Notes: generated by a model not told the origin, from the sequence alone. A stretch of DNA of 64,000 nt from Xanthobacter sp. NM-25 (GCF_022138605.1 NZ_JACBFS010000001.1:1-64000), one strand, 5' to 3'; positions 1 through 9,322 are shown, counted from the first letter of the stretch. Numbers and translations: made by a program.

Positions 1-28
1 CACTGCTTCAAACAGTGAAGCGGTGCCT

Positions 29-2341
29 CTACACCGCCTCCCAGACGCGGTTCAGGATCTGTGCGGCGAGCGCTGCCTTGTCCTGCGGCAGGAAGCGCCC
101 ATAGTGCTTGGCCACCATGTCGGGCGTATCCTGGATGGCGTAGCTCGCCTGCTCATAGGAGCCGGTCTGCTTCAGGATATGGGTGGCGAGCACGTCGCGG
201 ACATTGTGTGGGCCGTGCGGCAGCAGCCCCTTGATCGCGCCGCGATCCGTATAGGGATTATGGATGCCGTAGCGCTGGATTGCGAGCCGCCAGGCCTCAT
301 AGAAGGTATTCTGGCAATAAGCGGCATCCTTGCTGGTGAGTTTCACCGTCTTCACGAACAGCGTCCCAGGATCGGCGGCATTCTTCAGCAGTGCTCTCCG
401 GTGCCGATCGATATAGGCGTCGAGATAGTGGTAGAGCCCGCCGAGGTCCGGCAGGATCAGCCGGAACGGCTTGCTGCCGAAGAAGGACGAGTTCGCGTTC
501 TTGAACGCGACGGAAGGAATGAACACTTCCCAGCCTCGATCGCGTTCGCACCAGCGCAGTTCGCCGCGCTTCAGTTCCGTGAGGCGACGTTCCGAGCTCG
601 GAATGTGTCCGCGCGGGCAGACGAGGAGCTGGCGCAGGTTCTTCTGGCGTAGCCCGAGATGCAGGCCGAGCCGGAGCATCAGGAAAGCCCTCACGGCTTC
701 AGCGGCGGCACGCGGGTAGCGCTTCTCGTCGGGTATCCGCCGCAGGATCTCCTCGGTGATCTTGCGGTACTCGCCAATGGGACTGTCAGCTTCCAGCACG
801 ACCATGATCGGCTCGAAGGGATCGCGATGGATGCGCGCGACACGTTGGACTTCCTTGGCGCGGGCAAGTCCGTGCTTGTGCATCTGCTCGCAGGCGCCGG
901 CCCAGTCGGCGCGGATTCCAGCGATGTCCCGCTCACTGATGAGATTGGGAATGGGCTTGATCCGATCAGCGAGTTGCGGGCTCTGGCGCAGCCACCCGGT
1001 GTCGACCCGCGTCAGTGCGATGGCGATGCGCAGCATGTCGACTTCCCATGCGGTGTAGAAGCCACGCCGACGTTCGCGCCACTGGATGTACCAGTCCCAG
1101 ACGATCGGAAAGACCAGAAGACCGAAGGTGAGGCTCTCCAGCGGCACGCCGAAGCCATGAACGGCCCCGCTCGGTGCCGCCGCCAGGGCGCCAAACATCA
1201 GACCCAGATGCTCGACCTTCTGCGAGGCGGTCTCCTCGCCCCAGACGCCATTGCGCTGATAGCCGAAGGCGGTCAGGGTCGTCGTCTTGAAGCGGATGAG
1301 CTCCGCCATTTCCTCGGAAAGCTCGGCAGGTGCATCGACAGCGGCGACCGCAAGCTCGGGATCGGGCAGGCTGCCATCCTCTTCCCGGCAGAAGCGATAG
1401 AGCCCGCGCGGACGCGTGGATTCGCCGAGCAGGCCGGGAAAGCGCACCGCGTAGCGCTGTCTCATCGCGGCAGCCTGGAACCGACGATATTCGGTTGATC
1501 CGGAGATGACCACGCGCTGCACCCATTCGAGGATCTCCTCCCGCTCCTTCAGCGGACGGCGATCGAAGTCGAAGGGCAGATGCCAGGCGAGGCGCCGCCG
1601 CTCGGCACGGCTTATGCCGGCAATGGTGCCGGCTGAGGTGCAGCGGTCGGTCATCGGCAGTTTCTGCCTGAAGTAGCCGAGTGGCAGGCGATAGCGCCGC
1701 TCAATGAATTCCAGCGCCGCAAGACTGCGGGCTGCACGCGGCACCTTCACGCCGCGCCGCCACATGTTGAGGGTCGTCTCGTCGACCTGGCTGGCGCTGC
1801 TCGCCAGGACGCTTGCGAGATGCTTCGAACTGTCGCCATGCCGGCGCATGTGAAGGTCCAAGGCCTCGGCGAAGGCTGCGGGATCCTCCCACGGTTTGCC
1901 GTTGCTCTGCGGAAACTCCACGATAGGCTTTGCGCGAACGCCGGGCTTCCGACGCAGCGGAGCGGGCGTCTCGGATCGCGGGTCGGCATCTGCCGACTCT
2001 GCAGGGTTACGGTGCGCGGTCGCACGAGGTGCCCGGCGAGATGCGACGCGGCTCGCCTTCCCAGAGTGGGGTCCTCCATTCTGGCGAACGTCCCGCGCCA
2101 GGGCATCGAGGCCGGGCGAGAGGACGCGTGCGGCGCGTTTGAGGTCGACATGATCGACGCCGCATGCATCCGAGATGGCGAGCCAGTCGTAGTCGTGCCC
2201 GGCCTTTGGCGGAGGCATCCGGGCGGCGAGCAGTCCGAGAAGCCAGTTCTGGAACGACGCCGCGTCGCGCGGAGACAGGATAGTGGTGACGCGCTGCTGG
2301 CAGAATTTCTCCAGCATGCGCGCGAAGGTCAGTCGGGGCAT
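29..2341 (-). CDS. Tyrosine recombinase/integrase-like protein (770 aa)
   Basis: Probable DNA strand-exchange enzyme. The C-terminal third carries the tyrosine-recombinase signature in order: an Arg in LGLRQKNLRQLL (arm I), a Lys-containing beta region, the H-x-x-R box in GPHNVRDVLATHIL and the terminal nucleophile Tyr in KHYGRFLP. The first 500 residues are much longer than the SAM-like arm-binding domain of a usual 350-450 aa integrase; residues about 160-230 (ending in a WRRGVKVP segment) look like a helix-turn-helix recognition module. ATG start at 2341. No other mobile-element gene is visible beside it, so it may be the edge of an island extending left of the window. The family is clear from motifs; its element and substrate are unknown. 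Confidence 0.75.
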   Translation of the reverse strand: MPRLTFARMLEKFCQQRVTTILSPRDAASFQNWLLGLLAARMPPPKAGHDYDWLAISDACGVDHVDLKRAARVLSPGLDALARDVRQNGGPHSGKASRVASRRAPRATAHRNPAESADADPRSETPAPLRRKPGVRAKPIVEFPQSNGKPWEDPAAFAEALDLHMRRHGDSSKHLASVLASSASQVDETTLNMWRRGVKVPRAARSLAALEFIERRYRLPLGYFRQKLPMTDRCTSAGTIAGISRAERRRLAWHLPFDFDRRPLKEREEILEWVQRVVISGSTEYRRFQAAAMRQRYAVRFPGLLGESTRPRGLYRFCREEDGSLPDPELAVAAVDAPAELSEEMAELIRFKTTTLTAFGYQRNGVWGEETASQKVEHLGLMFGALAAAPSGAVHGFGVPLESLTFGLLVFPIVWDWYIQWRERRRGFYTAWEVDMLRIAIALTRVDTGWLRQSPQLADRIKPIPNLISERDIAGIRADWAGACEQMHKHGLARAKEVQRVARIHRDPFEPIMVVLEADSPIGEYRKITEEILRRIPDEKRYPRAAAEAVRAFLMLRLGLHLGLRQKNLRQLLVCPRGHIPSSERRLTELKRGELRWCERDRGWEVFIPSVAFKNANSSFFGSKPFRLILPDLGGLYHYLDAYIDRHRRALLKNAADPGTLFVKTVKLTSKDAAYCQNTFYEAWRLAIQRYGIHNPYTDRGAIKGLLPHGPHNVRDVLATHILKQTGSYEQASYAIQDTPDMVAKHYGRFLPQDKAALAAQILNRVWEAV

Positions 2342-2944
2342 GTTTGATCAGAAGGACGCAATGGTGAGGAGGCGAATCGCCTCGGAGCGGGCAGCATTTC
2401 TCGACAACGGCGACCGCTCGCGAAAGCCCTTCCAGCCGTTGGTCCACTGATCGATTGAGCGAAGTGCTGCAGTTGGCGCAAACAGGACAGCCCCTCGTAA
2501 GGCTCACCTGAATTTATATTGCGATTTCAATCATATAATTGTTCACAGTTTCGTTCTTATCGGCACGTCGGATACCGCGAGCGGAACCCTGCTCGGTTGA
2601 GGGCGCATCTTGCAAGTTTTTTTCCGCTGCCCTTCGCTCCCCTACGATCCGCGGCCAAGTCGACATTGCAAGCCGGCCTGCCACATGACCTTCTTCACTC
2701 TCCCGGACGAACACGAAGGAGGTGTAGGACTTTGTCGATCGGTTGTGCTCCCGTGGAACCATGTCTTCGCCGTGTTCGTGATCGCGCTGATCGCGGCCCG
2801 ACGCGACACATCGGACCGTGGTGGCGGGCTGGAATGGGCTCAAACGTACTTAGTGTCTCGGTGGAACCGCTACGCCGCCAACCGCGGAACAGCCCCTCCA
2901 ACCAATCGCAGGAATCGGGTGTTGCAGGCCCCCGCAACCAAGAT

Positions 2945-2982
2945 AAACCCAGCAACTCATCGAGTTCGCTGGGTTTTATTTT
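2945..2982 (+). terminator. Rho-independent terminator-like hairpin
   Basis: The arm AAACCCAGCAACTC (2945-2958) pairs with GAGTTCGCTGGGTTT (2962-2976) apart from one bulged C, with a tight loop, followed by TTTTATTTT. The reverse strand also ends in a T-rich run, so it may work in both directions. No gene that it would terminate was recognised upstream on the plus strand. Confidence 0.6.
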
Positions 2983-3194
2983 GCCTCAACCACCGCCGGC
3001 ACCATATTCAATCCCAGGCGGTCGCCGCCTTGGGGTGCGGTTTTTGATGTCCGCATATCCGCCACCTTGGCCGTTGGAGACGTCGTCGGCCGCCTAGCCC
3101 GTGCAATACTGACAGCCCAATCGCGCACGCCCGCCGACCGGAACCAGGGGCCTCCAGCCGCCCGCATGACGCGGCGCCCACCCCAGCACGTCTG

Positions 3195-3239
3195 TGCCGT
3201 CTGACCTGAAGCGGATGCCCCGCTTCAGGTCAGACGGCA
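3195..3239. repeat. Perfect 20-bp inverted repeat with 5-bp spacer
   Basis: The arm TGCCGTCTGACCTGAAGCGG (3195-3214) is exactly complementary to 3220-3239, with spacer ATGCC. No T-tract follows, so it is not a standard terminator. A dispersed palindromic element or a recombination/protein-binding site are both possible. Confidence 0.8.
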
Positions 3240-3743
3240 TGTCATTCCCCCCGGCACGAAAGCAACACGGCGGCGACCACGAGGTGGCGCCGCCGCTGCG
3301 AAACGCCGATGCCTCGGCCCGCGAAACGGCACCGGTGCCCGCGCGGACGGAGAGGCCATCGGCGCGGTGTGGAGGGGCAAACAGGCTGGCCCGCACCCCC
3401 AGGCACACCATCGGAACCGCTCGCGCAATCGTCTGAGGCGGACCAATGGACACGGATCGTCCGGCCTCACGCGTGAGCACCCGGCAAGCGGCCCATCTTC
3501 GCCGATCCATCGTTGCTCACCGATGCATTACCGACACGCTCGGCTGCGATCTCTAGCCTCGAATGAAAGAGAGACGCGCCTGCGCGCAGATTCTATGCTC
3601 TTTTGGGCCGGAAGATCGCACCTTGGGAGCCGCCGGCATCCACAACCAATAAGATTATTTTTCTGTATATGTTTTCGAGAGTTGTCCATATATACCGCGA
3701 TGAACGGCTCAGAGACGCCGACGCGCGCAGAGGAGTGTGCAGT

Positions 3744-4424
3744 ATGGAGGTTCATGGTGTTGGCAACGCGGTGAGCATTGGGGGCAATGCGAAAATCGCG
3801 GGGCGAGTGATCGGCGACCACAACCATATCTTCATCCAGGATTCCAGCGCACTGAGCATGACGCTGCACGTCCGCGGCTCCCATAATCGGGTGGTCATTG
3901 GCCGTGGCTTCCGCACACGCGATCTCAACGTCAGCATTGGCAATGATGTTCCGGCGCATCGCGTTACGCTTGAAATCGGAGATCACTGCTCCACCGAGCC
4001 AAACTGCTCATTCTATCTTTACAATAGTGGAAATTCGCTCAGGATCGGCAATGCCTGCATGTTTTCAAACTCGATCATCATCCGGACTGGAGAATCCCCG
4101 CACCTGATCTTCGATGACGAGACCGGAGATTATCTGGATACGGTAGGCAACGTGACGATCGGCGACCATTCATGGATTGGCGAACGCGCCTATATCACAA
4201 AGAACGCATCCATAGCGCCTGAAACGATTGTTGCGGCATGTTCAGTGGTGACGCGACGCTTTGACGAACAGATGACGGTGCTGGCTGGCAATCCGGCCTC
4301 TGTGAAGAAGCGTGGCATCCGCTGGATTCGCAACCAGACGCTGCTTCCGAAGGACAGCAAGTTTCGGAACAGCTTCGACGCCTTCCATGCCCAGTTTTCG
4401 CCAGCGGCCTCTTCAGAATCATAA
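3744..4424 (+). CDS. Hexapeptide-repeat (left-handed beta-helix) acyltransferase
   Basis: Likely O- or N-acetyltransferase of the WbbJ/LpxA-like superfamily, acting on a sugar of surface polysaccharide or on a small acceptor with acetyl-CoA. The 226 aa contain imperfect hexapeptide repeats throughout (for example IGGNAKIAGRVIGDHN, IGDHSWIGERAYITKNASIA), a possible catalytic His in GDHSWIG, and the usual ending in which VVAACSVVTRRF precedes AGNPASVKKRGI. The ATG at 3744 was chosen because AGAGGAG lies 8 bases upstream; the longer upstream reading has no such site. It is less GC-rich than its neighbours and stands alone, which suggests transfer. Substrate unknown. Confidence 0.75.
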   Translation: MEVHGVGNAVSIGGNAKIAGRVIGDHNHIFIQDSSALSMTLHVRGSHNRVVIGRGFRTRDLNVSIGNDVPAHRVTLEIGDHCSTEPNCSFYLYNSGNSLRIGNACMFSNSIIIRTGESPHLIFDDETGDYLDTVGNVTIGDHSWIGERAYITKNASIAPETIVAACSVVTRRFDEQMTVLAGNPASVKKRGIRWIRNQTLLPKDSKFRNSFDAFHAQFSPAASSES

Positions 4425-4650
4425 GGCCCTCCCTTCTGCAATACCCGTGTCGGGGCCTGAGAGGCTTCAAGACAGCGCCACGGCATTGCCCCGCCACCAA
4501 AGCCCGAAAGACGCGGCGCAGCAGCGCGCCTCCGATTGCCGGCTTCCATCGGCAGGACCAAGGCTGATGCTCCGCCCACCGCCACTTCACCGGCGGGCGG
4601 ACGCGCGACGGACATCGGGGATGCCGCGCACCGCTGGATCTCCGGTGCCA

Positions 4651-5520
4651 TCAGCGCTGAAGACCCCAGCGGCGCACCGTGCCGTGCTCGATGGCGCGGA
4701 ACAGCACCTCCACCGCCAGCCCGATGAGGATCACCGAGACCAGGCCCGCAAACACCTTGTCCGTCAGCAGCTCATTGCGGTTACGATAGATGTACCAGCC
4801 GAGCCCGCCGGACCGGGAAGAGACGCCGAACACCAATTCAGCCGCGATCAGCGTGCGCCAGGCGAAGGCCCAGGCGATTTTCAGCCCCGACAGAAGCGAG
4901 GGCAGCGCAGCGGGAATGAGGATGAACGCGACATAGGATGGGCCCCGCAGACCGTAGTTGCGCCCCACCAGGCGCTGCGTCTCGGGCACAAGCTCAAAGC
5001 CGGTGAGGGCCGCGAGCGCGAACGGCCAAAGCACCGCGTGGACCATCACCAGCAGCAGGCTCGCCTCACCAAGGCCGAACCACAGCATGGCCAACGGCAG
5101 CAGCGCGATGGCCGGCAGCGGATTGAACATGGCCGTCAACGTCAGCAGCACCTCCTTGACGAAGGGCACTGCGATGGCGATCGAGACCAGCGCGAGCGCC
5201 AGCACGATGGCGAGAGCATAGCCCTTCAGCAGAACGCCAAGCGAAGCGACGGCGGAGGGAAACAGGTCTTCATCCCGCAGGCCGGTGATGAGTGCCCGCG
5301 CCGTGTCGGTGAAGGTGGGAAACAGCAGTGGGTTGTTCTGCCACAGCGCCGCCGCCTGCCAGAGCGCGGCCAAGGCGGCGAGGATGGCGAGGCGACGCAC
5401 CAGCGTGGTTTTCCAAAGCCGATCCCACACGGTGCGGAACACCACATGGCGCGACCGCCCGCGTCCAACACCCTCGCCGGCGCGCCCGAGCGCTGCGTCG
5501 CGTGCGACCTGATCAGACAT
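4651..5520 (-). CDS. ssuC: ABC transporter permease, sulfonate/nitrate/taurine type
   Basis: Inner-membrane permease of the SsuC/TauC/NrtB family (289 aa). Six hydrophobic segments are visible (e.g. LAILAALAALWQAAALW near the N-terminus, LTAMFNPLPAIALLPLAMLW and VFAGLVSVILIGLAVEVLF), with the EAA-type cytoplasmic loop around LVGRNYGLRGPSYVAFILIPAALPSLLSGLKIAWAF, which docks on the ATPase. The ATG at 5520 overlaps the last 8 bases of the ATPase gene, so the two are translationally coupled. Last gene of a three-gene minus-strand operon. Specificity for sulfonates is inferred from the divergent monooxygenase gene. Confidence 0.85.
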   Translation of the reverse strand: MSDQVARDAALGRAGEGVGRGRSRHVVFRTVWDRLWKTTLVRRLAILAALAALWQAAALWQNNPLLFPTFTDTARALITGLRDEDLFPSAVASLGVLLKGYALAIVLALALVSIAIAVPFVKEVLLTLTAMFNPLPAIALLPLAMLWFGLGEASLLLVMVHAVLWPFALAALTGFELVPETQRLVGRNYGLRGPSYVAFILIPAALPSLLSGLKIAWAFAWRTLIAAELVFGVSSRSGGLGWYIYRNRNELLTDKVFAGLVSVILIGLAVEVLFRAIEHGTVRRWGLQR

Positions 5521-6358
5521 GGCGTGCTCCATCGGCGAACAGCAGATCGTGGACATGGCGGACCACGTCCTCGAAAGGTGGGGTTCCGCGTTCCGCAAGG
5601 CCGAGGCCTGAGGTGTCGAAGGTGGCGATGGTGCGCCCCGGATGCGCCGCCAGCAGATGCAGCTGGGTGCCGAGCAGCACCGCCTCGTCGATGGCGTGGG
5701 TGACGAATACCAGCGTGAAGCCCTGTTCCTGCGCCAGCGCCAGCAGGTCTTCCTGCAGGGTCCGCCGCGTGAGGGCATCGAGTGCCGCAAACGGCTCGTC
5801 CATGAGCAGAACGTCCGGCTCGGCCGCCAGAGCCCGGGCGATGGCGGCACGCTGCTTCATGCCGCCCGACAGGGTGTGTGGGTAGGCATCAAGGGCACGG
5901 CCCAGGCCCACCCGCCTCAGCGCCCGCTCGGCACGGGCCCGCGCCTCCTTCACGCCGAGCTTGCGGGCGACACGCAACGGGAAGGCCACATTGTCCCGCA
6001 CGCTTTTCCAAGGCAGGAGCTGGTCGAACTCCTGGAACACCACGATGCGATCCGGTCCCGGGCCGGAAATCGCCTTGCCGCGGATCTCCACGGCGCCGCC
6101 GGCCGGCCTGAGGAAGCCGGCGAGCGCCTTGAGGATGGAGGATTTCCCGCAGCCCGACGGGCCGAGCAACACCAGCCGCTCGCCGGAGGCCACACGGAAA
6201 CTCACGTCCGTCACCGCGCGCGCCGGCCCATCGGGCCCCGGGTAATCCAGGGTGAGACTGCGCGCTTCAAGGACCGGCACCTGCGCCTGCGACCAGGGGA
6301 CTGCGGGAGAGGATGCGAGGGAAGATACCGGGGAGGATGCAAGGGAGATCATGGGCAT
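5513..6358 (-). CDS. ssuB: ABC transporter ATP-binding protein, sulfonate type
   Basis: Energises sulfonate (or related anion) import. The 281 aa carry Walker A GPSGCGKSS, a Q-loop in VVFQEFDQLLPW, the ABC signature LSGGMKQRAAIARAL, Walker B VLLMDEPFAALD and the H-loop FVTHAIDEA, as in SsuB/TauB. ATG at 6358 opens directly after the binding-protein stop (5-base gap). A short Ser/Ala-rich leader of about 30 residues precedes the domain, so a slightly later start is possible. Middle gene of the importer operon. Confidence 0.88.
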   Translation of the reverse strand: MPMISLASSPVSSLASSPAVPWSQAQVPVLEARSLTLDYPGPDGPARAVTDVSFRVASGERLVLLGPSGCGKSSILKALAGFLRPAGGAVEIRGKAISGPGPDRIVVFQEFDQLLPWKSVRDNVAFPLRVARKLGVKEARARAERALRRVGLGRALDAYPHTLSGGMKQRAAIARALAAEPDVLLMDEPFAALDALTRRTLQEDLLALAQEQGFTLVFVTHAIDEAVLLGTQLHLLAAHPGRTIATFDTSGLGLAERGTPPFEDVVRHVHDLLFADGARHV

Positions 6359-6362
6359 CGGC

Positions 6363-7379
6363 TCAGGATCCGGAATCCGCATGCAGTTCCTCAAACGTAT
6401 AGTCCTTGAAGCTCCCGGGCTTGGCCTTGATGGCGCCGATGCGGTGCATGAACGCGGCAAACTTGAGGGTGCCACGCGGAACGAGCGTGTATTCGGTGTC
6501 CGGGCTGGAGAGCACGTCTTCGATGAAGGCCGGCTCGAGCTTGGATTGCTCGACCTCCACATAGATCTCGGCCGCTTCCTTCTTATGGGCCGCCACCCAT
6601 TCGGTCGCCTCAAGGAAGGCCGCAAGGAAGGCTTGGTAGGTTTTGGGATTTTCCTTGCGGAATGTCTCGGTGGCATAAGCAACCGTGGGCGTGATCGGCC
6701 CACCGAAAACGTCGTAGGAGGAAAACACCTTGTGAACGTTGGGGCTCTTCAACGCCTGGTTCTGGAAGGGGGCGTTGGACAGGTGCGCGGTGATTTCCGT
6801 GCTGCCGGAGATCAGCGCGGCGGTAGCGTCCGGGTGCGGCAGGGTCACCATCAATGGATCGAGCGTCTTGGCCTTGCCGGGCCCGAACGTCTGTTCGCTG
6901 GCGAGCTGGAGAATGCGCGCCTGCACCGAGACGCCCGCCACCGGCATGGCAATCTTGTCCTTGTCGGTGAAGTCCTTGATGGTCTTCACATTGGGATTGT
7001 TGGTGAGCAGATAGTTCGGCTGCGCACCGAAGGCACCGACGATCTTCACTGCGTTCGGCGTGCTGCGTGTCTTGTCCCACAAGATGAGAAACGGCCCGAT
7101 TCCGGCGGAGGCGATATCAATATTTCCGGCCAGCAAGGCATCATTGACCGCAGCGCCTCCGGACAGGCGCGTCCATTGGACATCAATATCGACGCCCAAG
7201 GCCTTTCCGTGCTTCTCGATGAGCTTTCTCTGCTTCATCACGTGGAACGGCGTGTAAAGTGTGCCGAACTGCTGTGAGATGCGCAGCAGGCCTTCCGCTC
7301 GGGCGGGAACAGCGCCGAGCGCACCGCCAAGGGCGAGGCCGAGCGCAAGGAGGCGTCCGAAAGATCGGCGGGTGGGCAT
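6363..7379 (-). CDS. ssuA: ABC transporter periplasmic substrate-binding protein, sulfonate/taurine type
   Basis: Periplasmic receptor (338 aa) of the SsuA/TauA/NrtA fold. The first 29 residues form a signal peptide: an Arg-rich start MPTRRSFGRLL, a hydrophobic core and an Ala-x-Ala cleavage site (PARA). The mature part starts LLRISQQFGTLYTPFHVMKQ and has the family's GNIDIASAGIGPFL segment. ATG at 7379 follows GGAAGGA by about 9 bases. First gene of the importer operon and divergent from ssuD, whose product uses the imported substrate. The actual ligand cannot be read from sequence. Confidence 0.85.
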   Translation of the reverse strand: MPTRRSFGRLLALGLALGGALGAVPARAEGLLRISQQFGTLYTPFHVMKQRKLIEKHGKALGVDIDVQWTRLSGGAAVNDALLAGNIDIASAGIGPFLILWDKTRSTPNAVKIVGAFGAQPNYLLTNNPNVKTIKDFTDKDKIAMPVAGVSVQARILQLASEQTFGPGKAKTLDPLMVTLPHPDATAALISGSTEITAHLSNAPFQNQALKSPNVHKVFSSYDVFGGPITPTVAYATETFRKENPKTYQAFLAAFLEATEWVAAHKKEAAEIYVEVEQSKLEPAFIEDVLSSPDTEYTLVPRGTLKFAAFMHRIGAIKAKPGSFKDYTFEELHADSGS

Positions 7380-7909
7380 GTGTGTCGTCCTTCCCTTTGG
7401 CTGATGACGGCGCCCGCGCAGTGCGTTCTCTCCGGCAACTGCGGTGGGCCCTCCGGCGCGGCGGTGGTGGCCCATGGCTGCAGGCTAGGCCGATGACCCC
7501 CATCGACCTTTTCCGAGGATGCCGGTCTATTTTATATAATGTCAATTGACTTAATCAATTATATGAGGCGCTGAAGAGTGGCAGCCGTGCACAATAAACG
7601 GAAATTCAAATTTATCATTAGATTTCAGTCTATTATGAGACGCCGGTCGATATCCGACGGCGGGGCCCCATACGCGGACTGTGGGCCGAACAGGCTCGCG
7701 CGGCCTCTGTGGGCATAAGGCGCGCGGCGCCACGACACAGGGTGGCGCGCCGGCGCTGCTCAAAACACCTCCGAGCGTTCTCGAAAGCGGCGGATTGAAA
7801 AAAGACAGGTGGGACGGCTTGACTTAGTTGATATTATCCATGGATTTTATTAACTATTGAGCGACGCGCGCCACGCTTCTCGCACCGATCGCAGTCTCTG
7901 GAGCCCCCC
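7380..7909. promoter_or_regulatory. Divergent ssuA-ssuD intergenic region
   Basis: No gene is seen in these 530 bases. Two AT-rich patches stand out in GC-rich surroundings: 7528-7563, with the near-palindrome AATTGACTTAATCAATT (7544-7560), and 7817-7857, containing TTGACTTAGTTGATATTAT (from 7819). They share TTGACTTA-(A/G)-T-(T/C)-(A/G)-AT. One lies toward each of the two divergent transcripts, which fits paired promoters or binding sites of a shared regulator such as a CysB/Cbl-type LysR protein. The protein itself is inference. Confidence 0.4.
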
Positions 7910-9109
7910 ATGTCCCTCAACACCGCCGACTCCGCCCTGCCCGCCGCCGAGCAAGCCAATGTCTTGTGGTTCCTCCCCACCCATGGCGACGGCCATCATC
8001 TGGGCACCTCGCACAAGGCGCGGGAGGTGACCCTCGCCTATCTCAGGCAGATCGCGCAGGCCACCGACCAGCTCGGCTACTATGGCGTGCTGATCCCCAC
8101 CGGCCGCTCGTGCGAGGATTCCTGGATCATCGCCTCGGCCCTGGCCGCCTTCACCGAGCGGCTGCGTTTTCTGGTGGCGGTGCGGCCTGGCCTCCTGTCC
8201 CCCGCCGTCGCCGCGCGCATGACGGCGACGCTGGATCGCATCTCCGGCGGGCGGGCGCTGATCAACGTGGTCACCGGCGGCGACCCGGTCGAGAACCGCG
8301 GCGACGGCTTCTTCTCCGACCACGCGGAGCGCTACGAGATCACCGCCGAATTCCTCGAGATATACACCCGCCTCCTGAAGGGCGAGGCGGTCACCTTCTC
8401 GGGCAAGCATCTGAAGGTGGACGGCGGCAAGCTGCTCTATCCGCCGGTGCAGCAGCCCCATCCGCCGCTGTTTTTCGGCGGCTCCTCCGCCCCCGCCCAC
8501 GACGTGGCGGCCCGGCAGGTGCAGAAGTATCTCAGCTGGGGCGAGCCGCCGGCGCAGGTGGCGGGCAAGATCCGCGACATCCGTACCCGCGCCGCCGCCG
8601 TGGGGCGCGAGGTGACCTTCGGCATCCGCCTGCATGTGATCGTCCGTGACACGACCGCCGAGGCGTGGGCCGCCGCCGAAGACTTGATCCGCTATGTGGA
8701 CGACAAGACCATCGCCGATGCGCAACAGGTGTTCGCGCGCATGGATTCGGAGGGCCAACGGCGGATGAGCGCGCTGCATGGCGGTCGCCGCGACCGGTTG
8801 GAAGTGACCCCCAACCTGTGGGCCGGCGTCGGCCTGGTGCGCGGCGGCGCGGGCACGGCGCTGGTGGGTGATCCGCAAACGGTGGCCGCGCGCATGAAGG
8901 AATACATGGCCATCGGCATCGATACGTTCGTGCTTTCCGGCTATCCCCACCTGGAGGAAGCCTACCGCTTCGGCGAAAGCGTCCTGCCCCTTCTGCCCCG
9001 CGCCGCCGAAACCGGCGCGCCCGGCGCCGCCGCCCCCCATCACGGACCGTTCGGCGAGATCATCGGCAACGCCATCGTCCCCGAGGAACGCCGCGCCTCG
9101 GCGTCCTGA
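7910..9109 (+). CDS. ssuD: FMNH2-dependent alkanesulfonate monooxygenase
   Basis: Splits the C-S bond of alkanesulfonates with FMNH2 and O2, releasing sulfite and an aldehyde, for sulfur supply in starvation. The 399 aa (the E. coli enzyme is about 380) follow the family throughout: NVLWFLPTHGDGHHLG at the start, YYGVLIPTGRSCEDSW, VRPGLLSPAVAARMTATLDRISGGR with NVVTGGDP (flavin/substrate barrel), and the C-terminal GYPHLEEAYRFGESVLPLLP. A TIM-barrel luciferase-like fold is expected. The extra length is a Gly/Ala/Pro-rich tail. The partner NADPH-FMN reductase (SsuE) is not in this window. Confidence 0.92.
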   Translation: MSLNTADSALPAAEQANVLWFLPTHGDGHHLGTSHKAREVTLAYLRQIAQATDQLGYYGVLIPTGRSCEDSWIIASALAAFTERLRFLVAVRPGLLSPAVAARMTATLDRISGGRALINVVTGGDPVENRGDGFFSDHAERYEITAEFLEIYTRLLKGEAVTFSGKHLKVDGGKLLYPPVQQPHPPLFFGGSSAPAHDVAARQVQKYLSWGEPPAQVAGKIRDIRTRAAAVGREVTFGIRLHVIVRDTTAEAWAAAEDLIRYVDDKTIADAQQVFARMDSEGQRRMSALHGGRRDRLEVTPNLWAGVGLVRGGAGTALVGDPQTVAARMKEYMAIGIDTFVLSGYPHLEEAYRFGESVLPLLPRAAETGAPGAAAPHHGPFGEIIGNAIVPEERRASAS

Positions 9110-9182
9110 GCCCGCCCCGCGAAGGCCAGGCACGTGGAGACGGCGCGGCCGGAACAGCCCGGCGTTCGCGAGGCATCCCCTT

Positions 9183-9199
9183 GTAATTAAAATAATTAT
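9183..9199. promoter_or_regulatory. Candidate iron-responsive operator upstream of the sigma-factor gene
   Basis: TAATTAAAATAATTA (9184-9198) is an AT-rich palindrome about 120 bases before the sigma gene, standing out from GC-rich flanks. Fur/Irr/RirA-type iron boxes are AT-rich palindromes at such positions. The sequence does not exactly match any consensus I know, so the assignment rests mainly on context. Confidence 0.3.
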
Positions 9200-9322
9200 G
9201 ATCTGATCCGACCCCTCTCTTGTCAGTGGACGCGGCCGCCCGTTGACCTGTAGGGATGATCGGGTGAGCGGCCGCCCGATGTCGATGGCTTGGCTGCAGG
9301 CATGCATTCAGGCGAGTGTCGC

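Larger units (their letters stand above)
2342..3743. other. 1.4-kb region without a convincing gene
   Basis: Several open frames of 60-190 codons exist on both strands, but they overlap each other, have no ribosome-binding site and read as low-complexity Arg/Pro/Ser translations typical of GC-rich noncoding DNA. The stretch holds a terminator-like hairpin (2945-2982) and a perfect 20-bp inverted repeat (3195-3239), both listed separately. Base composition falls near 2510-2560 (AT-rich) and 3640-3700, ahead of the acyltransferase gene, where its promoter probably lies. Confidence 0.5.

Noticed and set aside
2007..2507. Minus-strand frame overlapping the start of the large recombinase (MSLTRGCPVCANC...).
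   Set aside because: It overlaps the recombinase N-terminus by over 300 bases and has no family resemblance or ribosome-binding site.
2860..2976. A tRNA or tmRNA 3' end as an integrase attachment site next to the large recombinase.
   Set aside because: Only scattered tRNA-like words (CCCCCGCAACCA) are present; no T-arm or cloverleaf can be formed. What remains is a terminator-like hairpin.
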